Assembly (NCBI GenBank): GCA_039583875.1
Contig: CM077151.1
Location: forward strand, 123,923,789-123,987,788
DNA length: 64,000 nt
Source of the DNA: Platanthera guangdongensis
Taxonomy: Eukaryota; Streptophyta; Magnoliopsida; Asparagales; Orchidaceae
Direction: 5' to 3'
In this document: piece by piece, positions 47,250 through 57,889 of the stretch
Numbering within the stretch: position 1 is the first letter of the stretch
Layout of the letters: the number at the start of each line of letters is the position of its first letter
The notes under the pieces: model-generated
What the model saw: only the letters and a program-made list of their open reading frames with translations
Database searches by the model: none
Told to the model about the DNA's origin: nothing
Made by a program: the position numbers and the translations under genes

Positions 47250-48440
47250 AAAAGTTAGTGTAGGCATGTGTGGAAGGTACTTCTTGCGCGTACCGGGGTT
47301 TGCCTTTGCAAAACAAAGAAGATGTGTCTTCTACTAAGTTCTGCAAGATGAAGGTGAGAGGAAAACATAAGAGCATAATAACTTACAAGTACCTGATGGA
47401 GGCTTGCAAGCACCTGTTATCCTCTGCAAAAGGAAGGGTAGAGAGTATACAAGAAAGAAAAACGAGCTGCAAGTACCTGAAAGGAACTTGCAAGTCTTTG
47501 CTAGTATCTACAAAAGAGAAGTTAGAAGTAAATATGAGAAATGAAAGTAGCTTGCAAGTACCTGTGAAGAAACTTGCAAGTGTCTGCTCATCTCTGCAAG
47601 AAAAGAGTTAGAAGCAGACATGTGAAATGAAAGTAGCTTGCAAGTACCTGTGAAGAAACTTGCAAGTATCTGCTGATCTCTACAAGAAAAGAGTTAGAAG
47701 CAGACATGAGATATTAAAGTAGCTTGCAAGTACCTGTGAATAAACTTACAAGTGTCTACTAATCTCTACAAGAAAAGAGTTAGAAGCAGACATGAGATAT
47801 GAAAGTAGCTTGCAAGTACCTGTGAAGAAACTTGCAAGTGTCTGCTGATTTCTGCAAGAAAAGAGTTAGAAGCAGACATGGTATGTGAAAGTAGCTTGCA
47901 AGTACCTCAGAGGAGGCTTGCAAGTGTCTGCTAATCTCTGTAAGAAAAGAGTTAGAAGCAGACATATATATGAAAGGACCTTGCAACTATCTATGAAGAA
48001 ACTTGCAAATGTCTGTTGATCTCTACAAGAAAAGAGTTAGAAGCAGACATGGTATGTGAAAGTAACTTGCAAGTACTTGTGAAGAAACTTGCAAGTGTCT
48101 GCAGATCTCTACAAAATGAGTGTTAGAAGAAAACAAAATATGTATAGGAGTAGCTTGCAAGTACCCATGAAGAAGCTTGCAAGCATATGTTGAACTCTGC
48201 AAGAAGAGATTTAGAGGCAGACATAGATGAGAAAATTATGCTGCAAGTATCTGGACGTGACTTGCAGGTGCCTACTAATCACTACAAAGAGAAGAGTGAG
48301 TAGCAGACATATTATAATAGACTAAGCTGCAAGTACCTGGATGAAGCTTGTCGATGTCTGCTAATCACTACAAATAGAAGAGTGAGCAGCAAATATAAAA
48401 TAATGAGCTAAGCTGCAAGTACCTGAGATGTGGCTTGCCG
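47250..48440. repeat. 86-bp tandem repeat array (minisatellite)
   Basis: The word GAGTTAG recurs at 47605, 47691, 47777, 47863, 47949 and 48034, a period of 86 bp (once 85). Each unit contains TAGCTTGCAAGTACCTGTGA, AAACTTGCAAGTGTCTGCTG and AGAAGCAGACAT. Units become more diverged toward both ends, giving roughly a dozen units in all. It lies just inside the proposed E7 3' LTR, the position where Tat-type gypsy elements carry hypervariable tandem repeats. Confidence 0.93.
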
Positions 48441-48873
48441 GTGTTAACTATTGATATGCTAAGGTGGATATGATCAAATAGTAAAGAAAATGCATGATGA
48501 ACTCTGCTGATAATTTGAATGAAGATCAAACAGGGATAGTAATATTCTTGCTATATTAAAGATGTCATCTTTATCATGAAGTCCAGATCAATAAGTCGAG
48601 CATTGACATTTGATAAGAGTAGTGAAGAGCTTATAAGTGATCATCTGATAGAGCTTTGAGCAAGCAATGCATATAAGATGAGCATAAGCAAGGTGAATGT
48701 TGCGAATCCTTTTGGTAGGTCGGATTAACCTGTTCACCTGTGAAAAAGGTAGTTGATAAAAAAGGAGGTATATACTCGGCGATGACCAAGAAAGACTGGA
48801 TGCTGCTATAGGAGATCACCCGTGGGCATTATACATCGCTTTCCTGAGAAAGGTTGTCACGAGTATAGTCCTA
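48441..48873. other. Non-coding DNA between minisatellite and E6
   Basis: No supported ORF. Probably part of the E7 3' untranslated region, continuing right of E6 at 62236. Confidence 0.4.
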
Positions 48874-48878
48874 CTAAG

Positions 48879-51061
48879 TGAAAGATATGGTACCTAAACA
48901 CCTAGAGGGGGGGTGAATAGGTGACCTAATCCTTTTCTAACTTTGTTGGCAGCCAAACAGTTATATCACAGATTTCTAACTACTTTTGCACAGCAAACAA
49001 CAATAACAAAACATACACAGCTAATCCACAGCACAATCACAGCACAGCACACAGTGTTTTATAGTGGTTCCCCAAGATATGTGTACATCCACTTTCCCCC
49101 TTCGCCTATCTAGCAGTGTACTAGATTCGGCCAAACTTCTCCACTGTCTCAGAACCCAAATTGGTTCCTACACCTCAGGCCCAAAGCCTTACAACTCAGC
49201 TTTATCCCAAAGCCTACACTCAGCCAATCAAGGCCTACACTCAGCCAACCAAGGCCTACACTCAGCCAACAAGGCCTACACTCAGAGATCTCAATCTCCT
49301 ACACTCAGGCTCACAAGCCCTACCCTCAGCCTTTATAAATATAGGCTTACAATTCACTCAGATCCAAAGGATCCTACAAGTTAAAATGTATTACAAATAA
49401 TAACTCTACAACTCAGAATTAAAGGAGGGGAGTTGAGAGATTCTTGATGAGTTCTTGGAAGAACTCAGCTGGATTCACCCTGACTTAGCTTTCTTCAAAG
49501 CTTCTTGAGTAGAAATGAATAAGACTGAATCCTCTGCAGTTGTTCCTTGACCTCTGCCACTTAAGATCCAGACTGAATCTGAATCCTTCTTCTCAGCCTA
49601 GTTCCAAAGGCTGATTTCTTGGATGGAGCCCTCTCTCTCCAACTTCTTAGATCTGCACTTGAACTACTAGATCTTCTTGAGTTGATACTCTTTGTACCAC
49701 TTTAATAATTACTTCAACAAGGTGATCAACCTTAACAATAATCTGATCAACAACTTCAACAACAGTTTTTGTAAACTGTGGGTGCCTATTTATAGGCCTT
49801 CTTCATGGTAACCGGCTGGTCCGGTTCATAACTGACTTCTGACATCTCTGACAATTGCTGTAGACCGGCTGGAACGGCAGCTGTCAAGTCATCTAGTCAC
49901 TTCTTGAAAATCTCTAACTGTTTGTAAGTGTCGAGACTTTCTGTCTTTAAGTGTTGACACTTATAGTCCAAGTGTCGACACATGTTGTGTAAGTGTCGAC
50001 ACAAGTCTACAAGGTGTCGACACATTTCCTTGTATGTCTCGACACAGATTCTTCTGCATGTGTCGACACTGAAATTGAGTGTCGACACAAGTACTTGTTC
50101 TTCTAGCTTTTGCTGAATTCTTCTATGTGTCGACACATCTCCTTTGTGTCGACACATCTTCTTGTGTTGAATCTGTCAAGTGTCGACACTGCTTCTTGGT
50201 GTCGACACATAGTATTCTATGTTGATTCTTGCTGAGTGTCGACACAGCTCCTTGTGTCGACACACCTTCTTCTTGTTGAGACTTCAGCTGAGTGTCGACA
50301 CATTCCCATAGTGTCGACACTTGTACTTAGAATAATTTGTTGTTCTTTGTGTTCTTTGCTAAGTGTCGACACCGCTCCATGTGTCGACACTTTCTTCCAG
50401 TGTTGAGTCTTTAGCTAAGTGTCGACACATTGTGCTGGGGGTCGACACTTACTTCAAGTGTTGACTCTACTGGTTGTGTGTCGACACATTGTGCTGGGTG
50501 TCGACACATACTTCAAGTGCTGACTCTTTCTGTTGAGTGTCGACACATTGTTCTGAGTGTCGACACTTTCTTCAAATGCTGACTCTTCTGTTGAGTGTCG
50601 ACACATTGTGTTGAGTGTCGACACATGTACTTAGTCTCTGCAGACTTTTGCTGAGTGTCGACACAGCTCCAAGTGTCGACACTTTCTGGTGTAGACACAG
50701 CTTCACTGGGTGTCGACACAGCTCCTTGTGTCGACACTTTCTGTCTGCACTTTTCTTCACTGAGTGTCGACACAGCTCCAAGTGTCGACACTTTCTGTCT
50801 AGTGTCGACTCTGCATCCCAGGTGTCGACACAATGACTCCAAGTGTCGACACTGCTTGTCTGGGTGTCGACACAAGCTTTCTTAAGTGTCGACACTTTCC
50901 CTCTGGGTGTCGACACATGGACTTAGAAACTTTTTGCTTCAGTCCAGTGATTTCTTAACCTGCACAAGTAACTCAAACATACATCAAATACATTATGATG
51001 TATATCATTGAGTTGGGTGAGGTTTCTTCAAATCAGGTACATTTGACCATTGTACCCAACA
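48879..51061 (-). repeat. E6 3' LTR
   Basis: 2183 bp. Plus-strand left end TGAAAGATATGG, right end GTACCCAACA. TATTTATA at 49787-49794 is TATAAATA on the coding strand. U3 (right part) holds the GTGTCGACAC array listed separately. A small tandem repeat of CCTACACTCAGCCAA lies at 49200-49290. Confidence 0.96.
49925..50930. repeat. GTGTCGACAC palindrome array in E6 3' LTR
   Basis: I count about 33 exact copies of the 10-bp palindrome GTGTCGACAC in 1 kb, plus one-base variants such as GTGTTGACAC and GTGTAGACAC. They often come in pairs about 20 bp apart within a unit of about 58-60 bp. ORFs across the array (Cys/Asp/Thr-rich repeats) are by-products. The same array is at 61094-62092. Confidence 0.97.
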
Positions 51062-51074
51062 ATCTCCCCCTATT
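51062..51074 (-). other. E6 polypurine tract
   Basis: AATAGGGGGAGAT on the minus strand, directly adjoining the LTR. Confidence 0.92.
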
Positions 51075-51360
51075 TGGAGAAGTCATAACCCTTAGTCAAT
51101 GATATACACCATTCATAATTAAAAATTACAGAATGATGTAAAACAGATTATAAACAGCAGGGTAAACATAAACATGTAATATTTCACACATGTATACACA
51201 TTCAACATTGCAGAACAAACAAGAAATAGACATATTCTCAGAACAATCATGAAATATATTTATCATATATTGTTCTAACATTTTTCTAATACATCTTCAA
51301 TGGTTTACAAAAATGTTTTTCATTCAAAAGATTACAACAATCTTCAAGTCAATTCCTAAT

Positions 51361-54203
51361 CTATTTCTGGTCTGGTTCTTTGATAACAATGTCTTTGCCA
51401 GATTGGACTTGAGCTTTGACAGTGGCTTCAGCAGTTTCAGCAACAACAGGCTTCTTGCCTTTTAGATCTTTCTTCTTCAGCTCTTCTGCTTTGATTTTCT
51501 GCCTCTCAAAATAGTGGTATGGCTTAGGAAAGTACTTGCTAGGCTCCACTGCAGTAGGAGGTAGCTTTCCCATCTTTGCCTTTCTTCTATATTGAACAAT
51601 GGCCTCCTGTCTTATTTCATATTTCCTCCATTCTGCTTCAGAGAACCACTTGTTCCTTTCATGAGCATTGTCCTTGGCAGCTTTCCAGGCAGTTAAAATT
51701 ATATTCCTAGAGGTAGGGCTCCACTGTTCAAAATCGGGCTTTTGTTTTGCTTGTTCCCTAAACCTCTTCTTTGACAACCTTGCCTCTTCTTCTTTCTCTA
51801 ATGCCTCTTGCATAGCTGCAGAAATAGGTTGAACAACCTTTTCCAGAACAACATTTGAGTTCCCTGCAGTTGGGCTATACATCTGGTGAATATCAGCTTG
51901 CACCATGTCAAAATTTGGTGGAGGATATATGACCTGAGCTACCTCTGGTTGCTCACCTCCAAGATATGCACTTTGAATCCCAGATGCAGCAACATTGTCA
52001 TCATCACAGAGTGGAGGACAGCCCAGTGTAGCTCTGATGGAATTAGATATCCATTTTGCATGGTCAGAGCTAGCTCTGACTAAAACTCTCTCCCCCTTTA
52101 TGACTTCTTGGGCAACATGATCTCTTACATCATCCTTCTGGAATAGGATTTGACTATCCAAGTACCTGATGCCATCTTTAAAGTAAGGTTTGAGCTTAGT
52201 GAGCTGTTCAGAGATGGCCTTCTGGGAATCTTGAATTGCAGTCTTGACAGCAGTAATCTCAGCTTGAAATACTTTATCAAAGTCAGCCTTAACTGCAGCA
52301 GCAGATGTAGAAGGTTCAGCAGTCTTATTCTTCAATTCAGTGACTATAGCATTGTGAGATTGTGTGAGATTGTCATTCATTCTGAGTTGGTTTTCCAGCA
52401 CATATCCTTGCTTCAATGCTATATCATCTACTTGTACTTTTATCTTCTCTTGGTGTGTTGCCAGATACACCACTGCATTGCCACCCTTGTGGAAGCAGTC
52501 TGTCATCTCTTTCTTGTTAAGGTTCATTTCAAACCTTATAGACTTTATATCTTGTGCAAGATCAAACTGTAGGGTCTTGTGCCCTTCATCCACATATGTC
52601 TCAATTGCCTTTCTTTGCTCATCCAATTTTATCTGTAGTGCAACCATTAAAGCACTATAATCAGAAGTTGGAGCTTGCTGAACTATAGGCTGTGGGGCAA
52701 TGGATTGTAAGGCTTTCTTATAACTCTGACTTCTCCTCTTGAAGACATAGAGTTTCTTCTTCTTAGCCTTTGCAGCCTCATCTTCTTCAGATTCTGAAGT
52801 GCTGGCTATTTCAACCCTTTCCTTAGGGCTTGGAGGTTTGTCAGCTTGCACATCAGGTGCTTTCTCACTTTCTGGCCTTAAAGGCTCTTCCAGAACTGTC
52901 AGTTGCTCCCCCTCAGCAGCAGCACTCTTATCTTCAGCAGCAGCATCCTTGTCCATGTTAAAATCTTCTTGATCTAGATTTAGAAATAAATCTTCCATTG
53001 TATATTCAGGTGGAGACTGTGCAGGAGAAGTTCTTGGTTCTTCAACCACTTGAGAAGTATCATCTTGAACTACAGCAGATGTGTCTTCTAAAACAACATC
53101 TGGAACTTGAGTATTCAGCTGAGTTTGCTGAAGATCATCAGACAAATCAGCATCTTCTATAATATAGTCTAAAGTTTTTAGGTCAGTGAGTACCTCTTGT
53201 ATGATGATGGTGGCTTGCTCACTGTCCAGTGTAGATGCTGCTTCTACAACTGGATGCTCCCCCTGGCTTTGATCCCTATGGATGGGGATAGCTTGAGGCA
53301 GCTCCCCCTGGATCTCAGCTATATCTTGAGCAGCAGGGGTCTTCTCTGCAGCCACTTCCTCTTGATCATCAGGAGTGAAAACAACTTGTTCTTCACTCCC
53401 TGAACTGCTGGAGGACTCCTGTGTCACAGGAACTTGCTTCCTTTTCTTCTTAGGAGGACTGTCTTTCTCAGTAACTGGCTTCTCTGGGGTTGCCACTTCC
53501 TTGGACAACACCCTGTCCCATCTGGAAAAGATCCTTGGATCCATTTTCCTCATATGGTTTATCTTGCTGCCTGCAGCAGTATTCATTACCTCTGGTATGG
53601 TACCAGATAGGTAAAGACTAATGATCCTGCCCAGATTGGGCTTCTTCAGACTTTCCTTAATTTTCTCATACACCACTTGAGACCAATCTGTTTTCAGAGT
53701 GAAGATTATTCTTGTCATGATTTCAAACATGTAGGCAGACACTCTGTCATGCCCTCCAGTCTTGCTGAGTAAGACTTTTCCTACAATCTCAGACATGAAC
53801 TTTCCTTGGTTATTCATGCCTTTCCTGTTGAATACAGATCCTATCTTCATCTTAGGATCAAGACCACACCAGGTTAAAGCTTCCCTGGTCTTTGAAGCAG
53901 TAACTTCTTCTTCATCTTGAATTTTGGGTAGCTGGAGTACCTTCCTCAGATTCTTTGGTGAAACCTTGACCTTAGTCCCATGAACTCTGGATTTGATTCT
54001 GAATCCAGATTCATCGACTGCAGCTCCATTAAGGAATTCAAGAACTTCCTTTTTCCAAATCTTTTTGGTTCTGAAACCAAGTATTCTAGTCCAGAATTGG
54101 CGACTAGGGTTACCACCGACTTGATTTCTTGATCAGCTTCATCGAACGCGCTGCGCACAAGCTCATAGCCTTCGTTAACGTTCTCCTCAAGCTTAGGTGC
54201 CAT
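51361..54203 (-). pseudogene. E6 third ORF (Sirevirus env-like position), one frameshift
   Basis: ATG at 54201-54203 starts 85 codons (MAPKLEENVNEGYE…). A frameshift near 53990-54000 moves the rest into the 829-codon frame ending at 51361, about 940 residues in all. The N-terminal third looks like a folded domain (ALTWCGLDPKM, MSEIVGKVLLSK, FEIMTRIIFTLKTDW). It resembles the retroelement-derived plant transposon proteins annotated in many plant genomes. The middle is Glu/Pro/Ser/Gln-rich and probably disordered (about residues 230-450 with KKRKQ and KAKKKK basic patches). The C-terminal part is helical/coiled-coil-like and Lys-rich. I see no signal peptide or clear membrane segment, so the env-like label is positional only. 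Confidence 0.75.
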
Positions 54204-54716
54204 TAGGGTTTGTAGAATTTGTCTTTAGAAAAGAGAGGTGTCGACACAGTAGTTTTGGTCTCGAAACTTTGAAAGCGTGTCGACAAACAAAGACAGAACC
54301 CTATTTATACCTGTCTAATTTTGAAGATGAACAGGCGGGACAGCTATCTTAGGATGTGTCGACACTGGCAATAAATGTCGACACTGACTTATAATGTCTC
54401 GACACACATGTGTCGACACAAGTTTAGTCAACAGATATTATGTGTCGACTCTTGGTTATATGTCGACACAACATATCTCAACACATTGTCGAGACTTTAC
54501 TTAGTAAATACTGAGTAAAACATAAGTGACGACAGCATATTGGATGTGTCGACACCTACTTGACATGTGTTGACACTAACATTCTGAAGTGTCGACACCA
54601 ACATCCTAGATGTGTCGACACCTTTTTCCTGAAGTGTCGACACCATTATTCTGTGTCGACATAGACTTGTCTATGTGTCGACACCTTTTGACTTAGTCAT
54701 TTTCAAATCTGTAAAC
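54204..54716 (-). other. Linker between E6 pol and third ORF with palindromes
   Basis: Non-coding, about 510 bp, with at least 8 exact GTGTCGACAC copies (for example near 54239, 54357, 54411, 54546, 54589 and 54612) and variants. The same motif fills the LTR U3. It may include the leader or promoter of the third ORF. Confidence 0.8.
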
Positions 54717-57700
54717 TTACTCTAAGTTTATCATTCCTAGTTCAATTTTGAATCTATTGAACTTAGCTTCTTCTAGTGGCTTAGTAAACATATCTGCTAC
54801 TTGTTCATCTGTTTTAACATATTCTAATAAAATATCTTCTCTTTCTACATGCTCCCTAAGAAAATGATATTTAATCTCAATATGTTTTGTCCTACTATGG
54901 GATACAGGGTTATTAGCTATTGAAGTAGCACTTGTAGAATCACAGAAAAGTGGAGTTCTACTTACCTGAAATCCATAGTCCTCTAGCTGATGTTGAATCC
55001 ACAGAAGTTGAGCACAGCAACTTCCTGCAGCCACATACTCTGACTCTGCTGTGGAGATAGCCACACTGGTTTGCTTTTTGCTACTCCATGAAATTAGTCT
55101 CCCACCTAGGAATTGACAGGTTCTAGTAGTGCTCTTTCTATCCTCTTTACATCCTGCAAAGTCTGCATCTGAATAACCTGTTAGATCAAAGTCTCCATTC
55201 CTAGGGTACCAGAGGCCTAGATAGGGAGTGCCCTTTAGATATCTCAATATTCTTTTGACTGCAGTCAAATGAGACTCTTTAGGGCAGGCTTGATACCTTG
55301 CACAAACACATGTAGCATACATGATGTCTGGTCTACTAGCAGTCAAGTATAATAGGGAGCCAACTATCCCTCTATACAAGGTTTCATCTACAGGTTTCCC
55401 TGCATCATCCTTGCTAAGAGACATACTTGACCCCATAGGAGTCTTCATGGTGCTGGATGAATCCATACCATATTTCCTTATGAGTTCTAGGGTGAACTTG
55501 GACTGACATATGGATAAACCATTTTCAGCCTGTTTAACTTGGAGACCCAAGAAAAACTTCAGCTCTCCCATACTACTCATTTCAAACTGACCTTGCATAA
55601 GTTTTGCAAACCTTTTGCAAAGGCTGCTTTCAGTAGACCCAAATATAATGTCATCTACATATATTTGGACTAGTATGACTTTGCCTCTAGATTCCCTAAG
55701 GAATAGAGTCTTATCTATTTTCCCTCTTGAGAACTTGTTCTCAATGAGGAAACTAGATAGGGTTTCATACCAAGCCCTAGGGGCTTGCTTTAACGCATAT
55801 AAAGCTTTCCTAAGTCTATAGACATAATGAGGTAGAGTTGTATCAACAAAACCTGAAGGCTGCTCCACATAGACTTCTTCTTTCAAATTACCATTTAGGA
55901 ATGCTGACTTAACATCCATTTGGTATACCTTGAATCCTTGATAGGTTGCATAGGCCAAGAACATTCTTATGGCTTCCAGTCTGCCTACTGGAGCAAAGGT
56001 TTGATCAAAATCAATACCTTCTTCTTGCCTATATCCTTTTGCAACCAGTCTTGCTTTATTCTTAATGATGACCCCTTGTTCATCCATCTTATTCCTGTAG
56101 ATCCACTTAGTTCCTATTACATTGTGGTCTTTAGGTTTAGGAACAAGTTCCCAAACCTTGCACCTCTTGAACTGATTAAGCTCTTCTTGCATTGCTTTAG
56201 TCCATTGTGGATCTTGTATTGCTTCTTCAAACTTCTTAGGTTCAACTTGTGACAGAAAGCTGGAATAGATTGCAGCATTTTGATATCTGCTCCTTGTTTG
56301 AACTCCTTGTCTTGGATCTCCAATAATCAGCTCTATTGGATGATCTTTAAGATGCCTGTGTGCTGGAGGCATCCTCACTTCTGGTTGAACCACTTCAGCA
56401 TCTGCTTCATGCTGTACACCTTGTATTTCTTCAGCAACTGGCACATGTAGTTCTCCCCCTGGACAACAGCTACTCTCTTCTCCTTGCTGTCTTGCAGCAG
56501 GCACTTCTTCTATAGTAAGCTTGTCCATTTTCTTTGATAAACCTGTGGGGCTGCATACATTGCTAGACAACTCATTATTAATAAGTTTAGTCTCATCAAA
56601 AACTACATGCACTGATTCTTCTACAACTTGTGTAGTCAAGTTGTAGACTCTATAAGCCTTACTATTATTGTTGTACCCAACAAAAATTCCCTCTTGGGAC
56701 TTGGCAGCAAACTTAGTTAAGTAAGACTTCCCATTGTTAAGTATGAAGCATTTGCAACCAAAGATCCTAAAATAGGATAGGTTTGGTTTCCTGCCTTTCA
56801 CAACTTCATAGGGGGTCTTGTTAAGCCTTTTAGTGATGGTAGCCCTATTTATAACATGGCATGCAGTATTAACTGCTTCAGCCCAGAAATACTCTGGCAG
56901 TGATGTATCACTAAGTAGGGTCCTACCAGCCTCTATCAAGGTTCTATTCTTCCTCTCAGCAATGCCATTTTGCTGAGGTGTTCTAGGTGAAGAGAATTCT
57001 TGAAATATCCCAAAGTCTTCACATAGTTTTGTCATGCTATCAGACTGAAATTCAGTACCATGGTCACTTCTAATTTTGACCACTGTACTATTTTGTTCAT
57101 TCTGAATTTGCTTGACAAAGCTATAAAAGACACTAGGTGTTTCAGATTTCTGTCTTAAGAAGAACACCCAGGAAAACCTTGAGTAGTCATCTACAACTAC
57201 AAAGGTATAGACCTTCCTTCCTAAGCTGTGAACTGGCATTGGTCCAAAGAGATCCATATGCAAGAGGTATAAATACCTCACAGCATCTTTGTTTTCAATG
57301 CTTCTAAAAGTGGATTTAGTCTGCTTGCCCTTTTGACAAGCTGAGCAAATACCATCTTTAACACACTTAACTTGAGGACCATTCCTCACCAACTCTTTGC
57401 TAAAGAGTTTGCTAATAGTCTTGTAGTTAAGATGGGCAAGCCTCTTGTGCCATTTGACACAATGAGAGACTGTCTCATCAGCTACAAGACAAACTGGAGA
57501 ACCATTGTTCTCAACCATAATGTCTAGGCAGTAGACATTCCTTTTCCTATAACCTGTCAAAATGATCTCTTGATCACTTGACCTCTTGATATGACAACCA
57601 TTTTTAACAAATGAGATGTCATACCCTACATCACTTAATTGACTTATACTTATTAGGTTGTGTTTCAACCCTTTAACATAAGCCACTTGAGTAATGGTAA

Positions 57701-57833
57701 CTAAGTTTGAAGAAATGTTACCAAACCCTTTGATGATTCCTTTTTCAGAACCACCAAAGGTCACTTTAGGACCATTTTGATTGGAATGTAGTCCTTCAGT
57801 AGTCCCCTTGTTCCAGTCATATGTCTGGAACAT
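54717..57833 (-). pseudogene. E6 pol: INT-RT-RNaseH, protease start frameshifted
   Basis: 1038 open codons. The protease motif [12 protein letters not shown] is encoded just upstream (about 57800-57850) in a different frame, so a frameshift lies near 57770-57800. The open frame then has GAG-pre-integrase ([15 protein letters not shown]) and an integrase core with [15 protein letters not shown] and [10 protein letters not shown] (D,D,E intact). RVT_2 follows with [20 protein letters not shown] and [10 protein letters not shown]. RNase H is complete ([29 protein letters not shown]) and ends LGMINLE with a stop at 54717. Except for its first residues pol is well preserved. Confidence 0.94.
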
Positions 57834-57889
57834 CCACTATCCAAGTACCATGTTGGGGTATGGCCACTTGGACTGACCTGCAAAACAAA
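57834..57889 (-). other. E6 gag-pol junction: TAA then readable protease lead-in
   Basis: The gag stop TAA (57890-57892) is followed in the same frame by [20 protein letters not shown], so gag and the protease start share one frame across a single stop codon. Either a nonsense mutation or translational read-through; the sequence cannot decide. Confidence 0.7.

Noticed and set aside
50123..50916. Cys/Asp/Thr-rich repetitive ORFs (CVDTQ, MCRHP repeats) on both strands
   Set aside because: They are translations of the GTGTCGACAC palindrome array, appear in several frames and both strands, and repeat in both LTRs. Not proteins.
49925..50930. CRISPR-like appearance of regularly spaced palindromes
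   Set aside because: Repeats are only 10 bp, spacers are themselves repeated, and it lies in a plant LTR with a duplicate copy in the other LTR.
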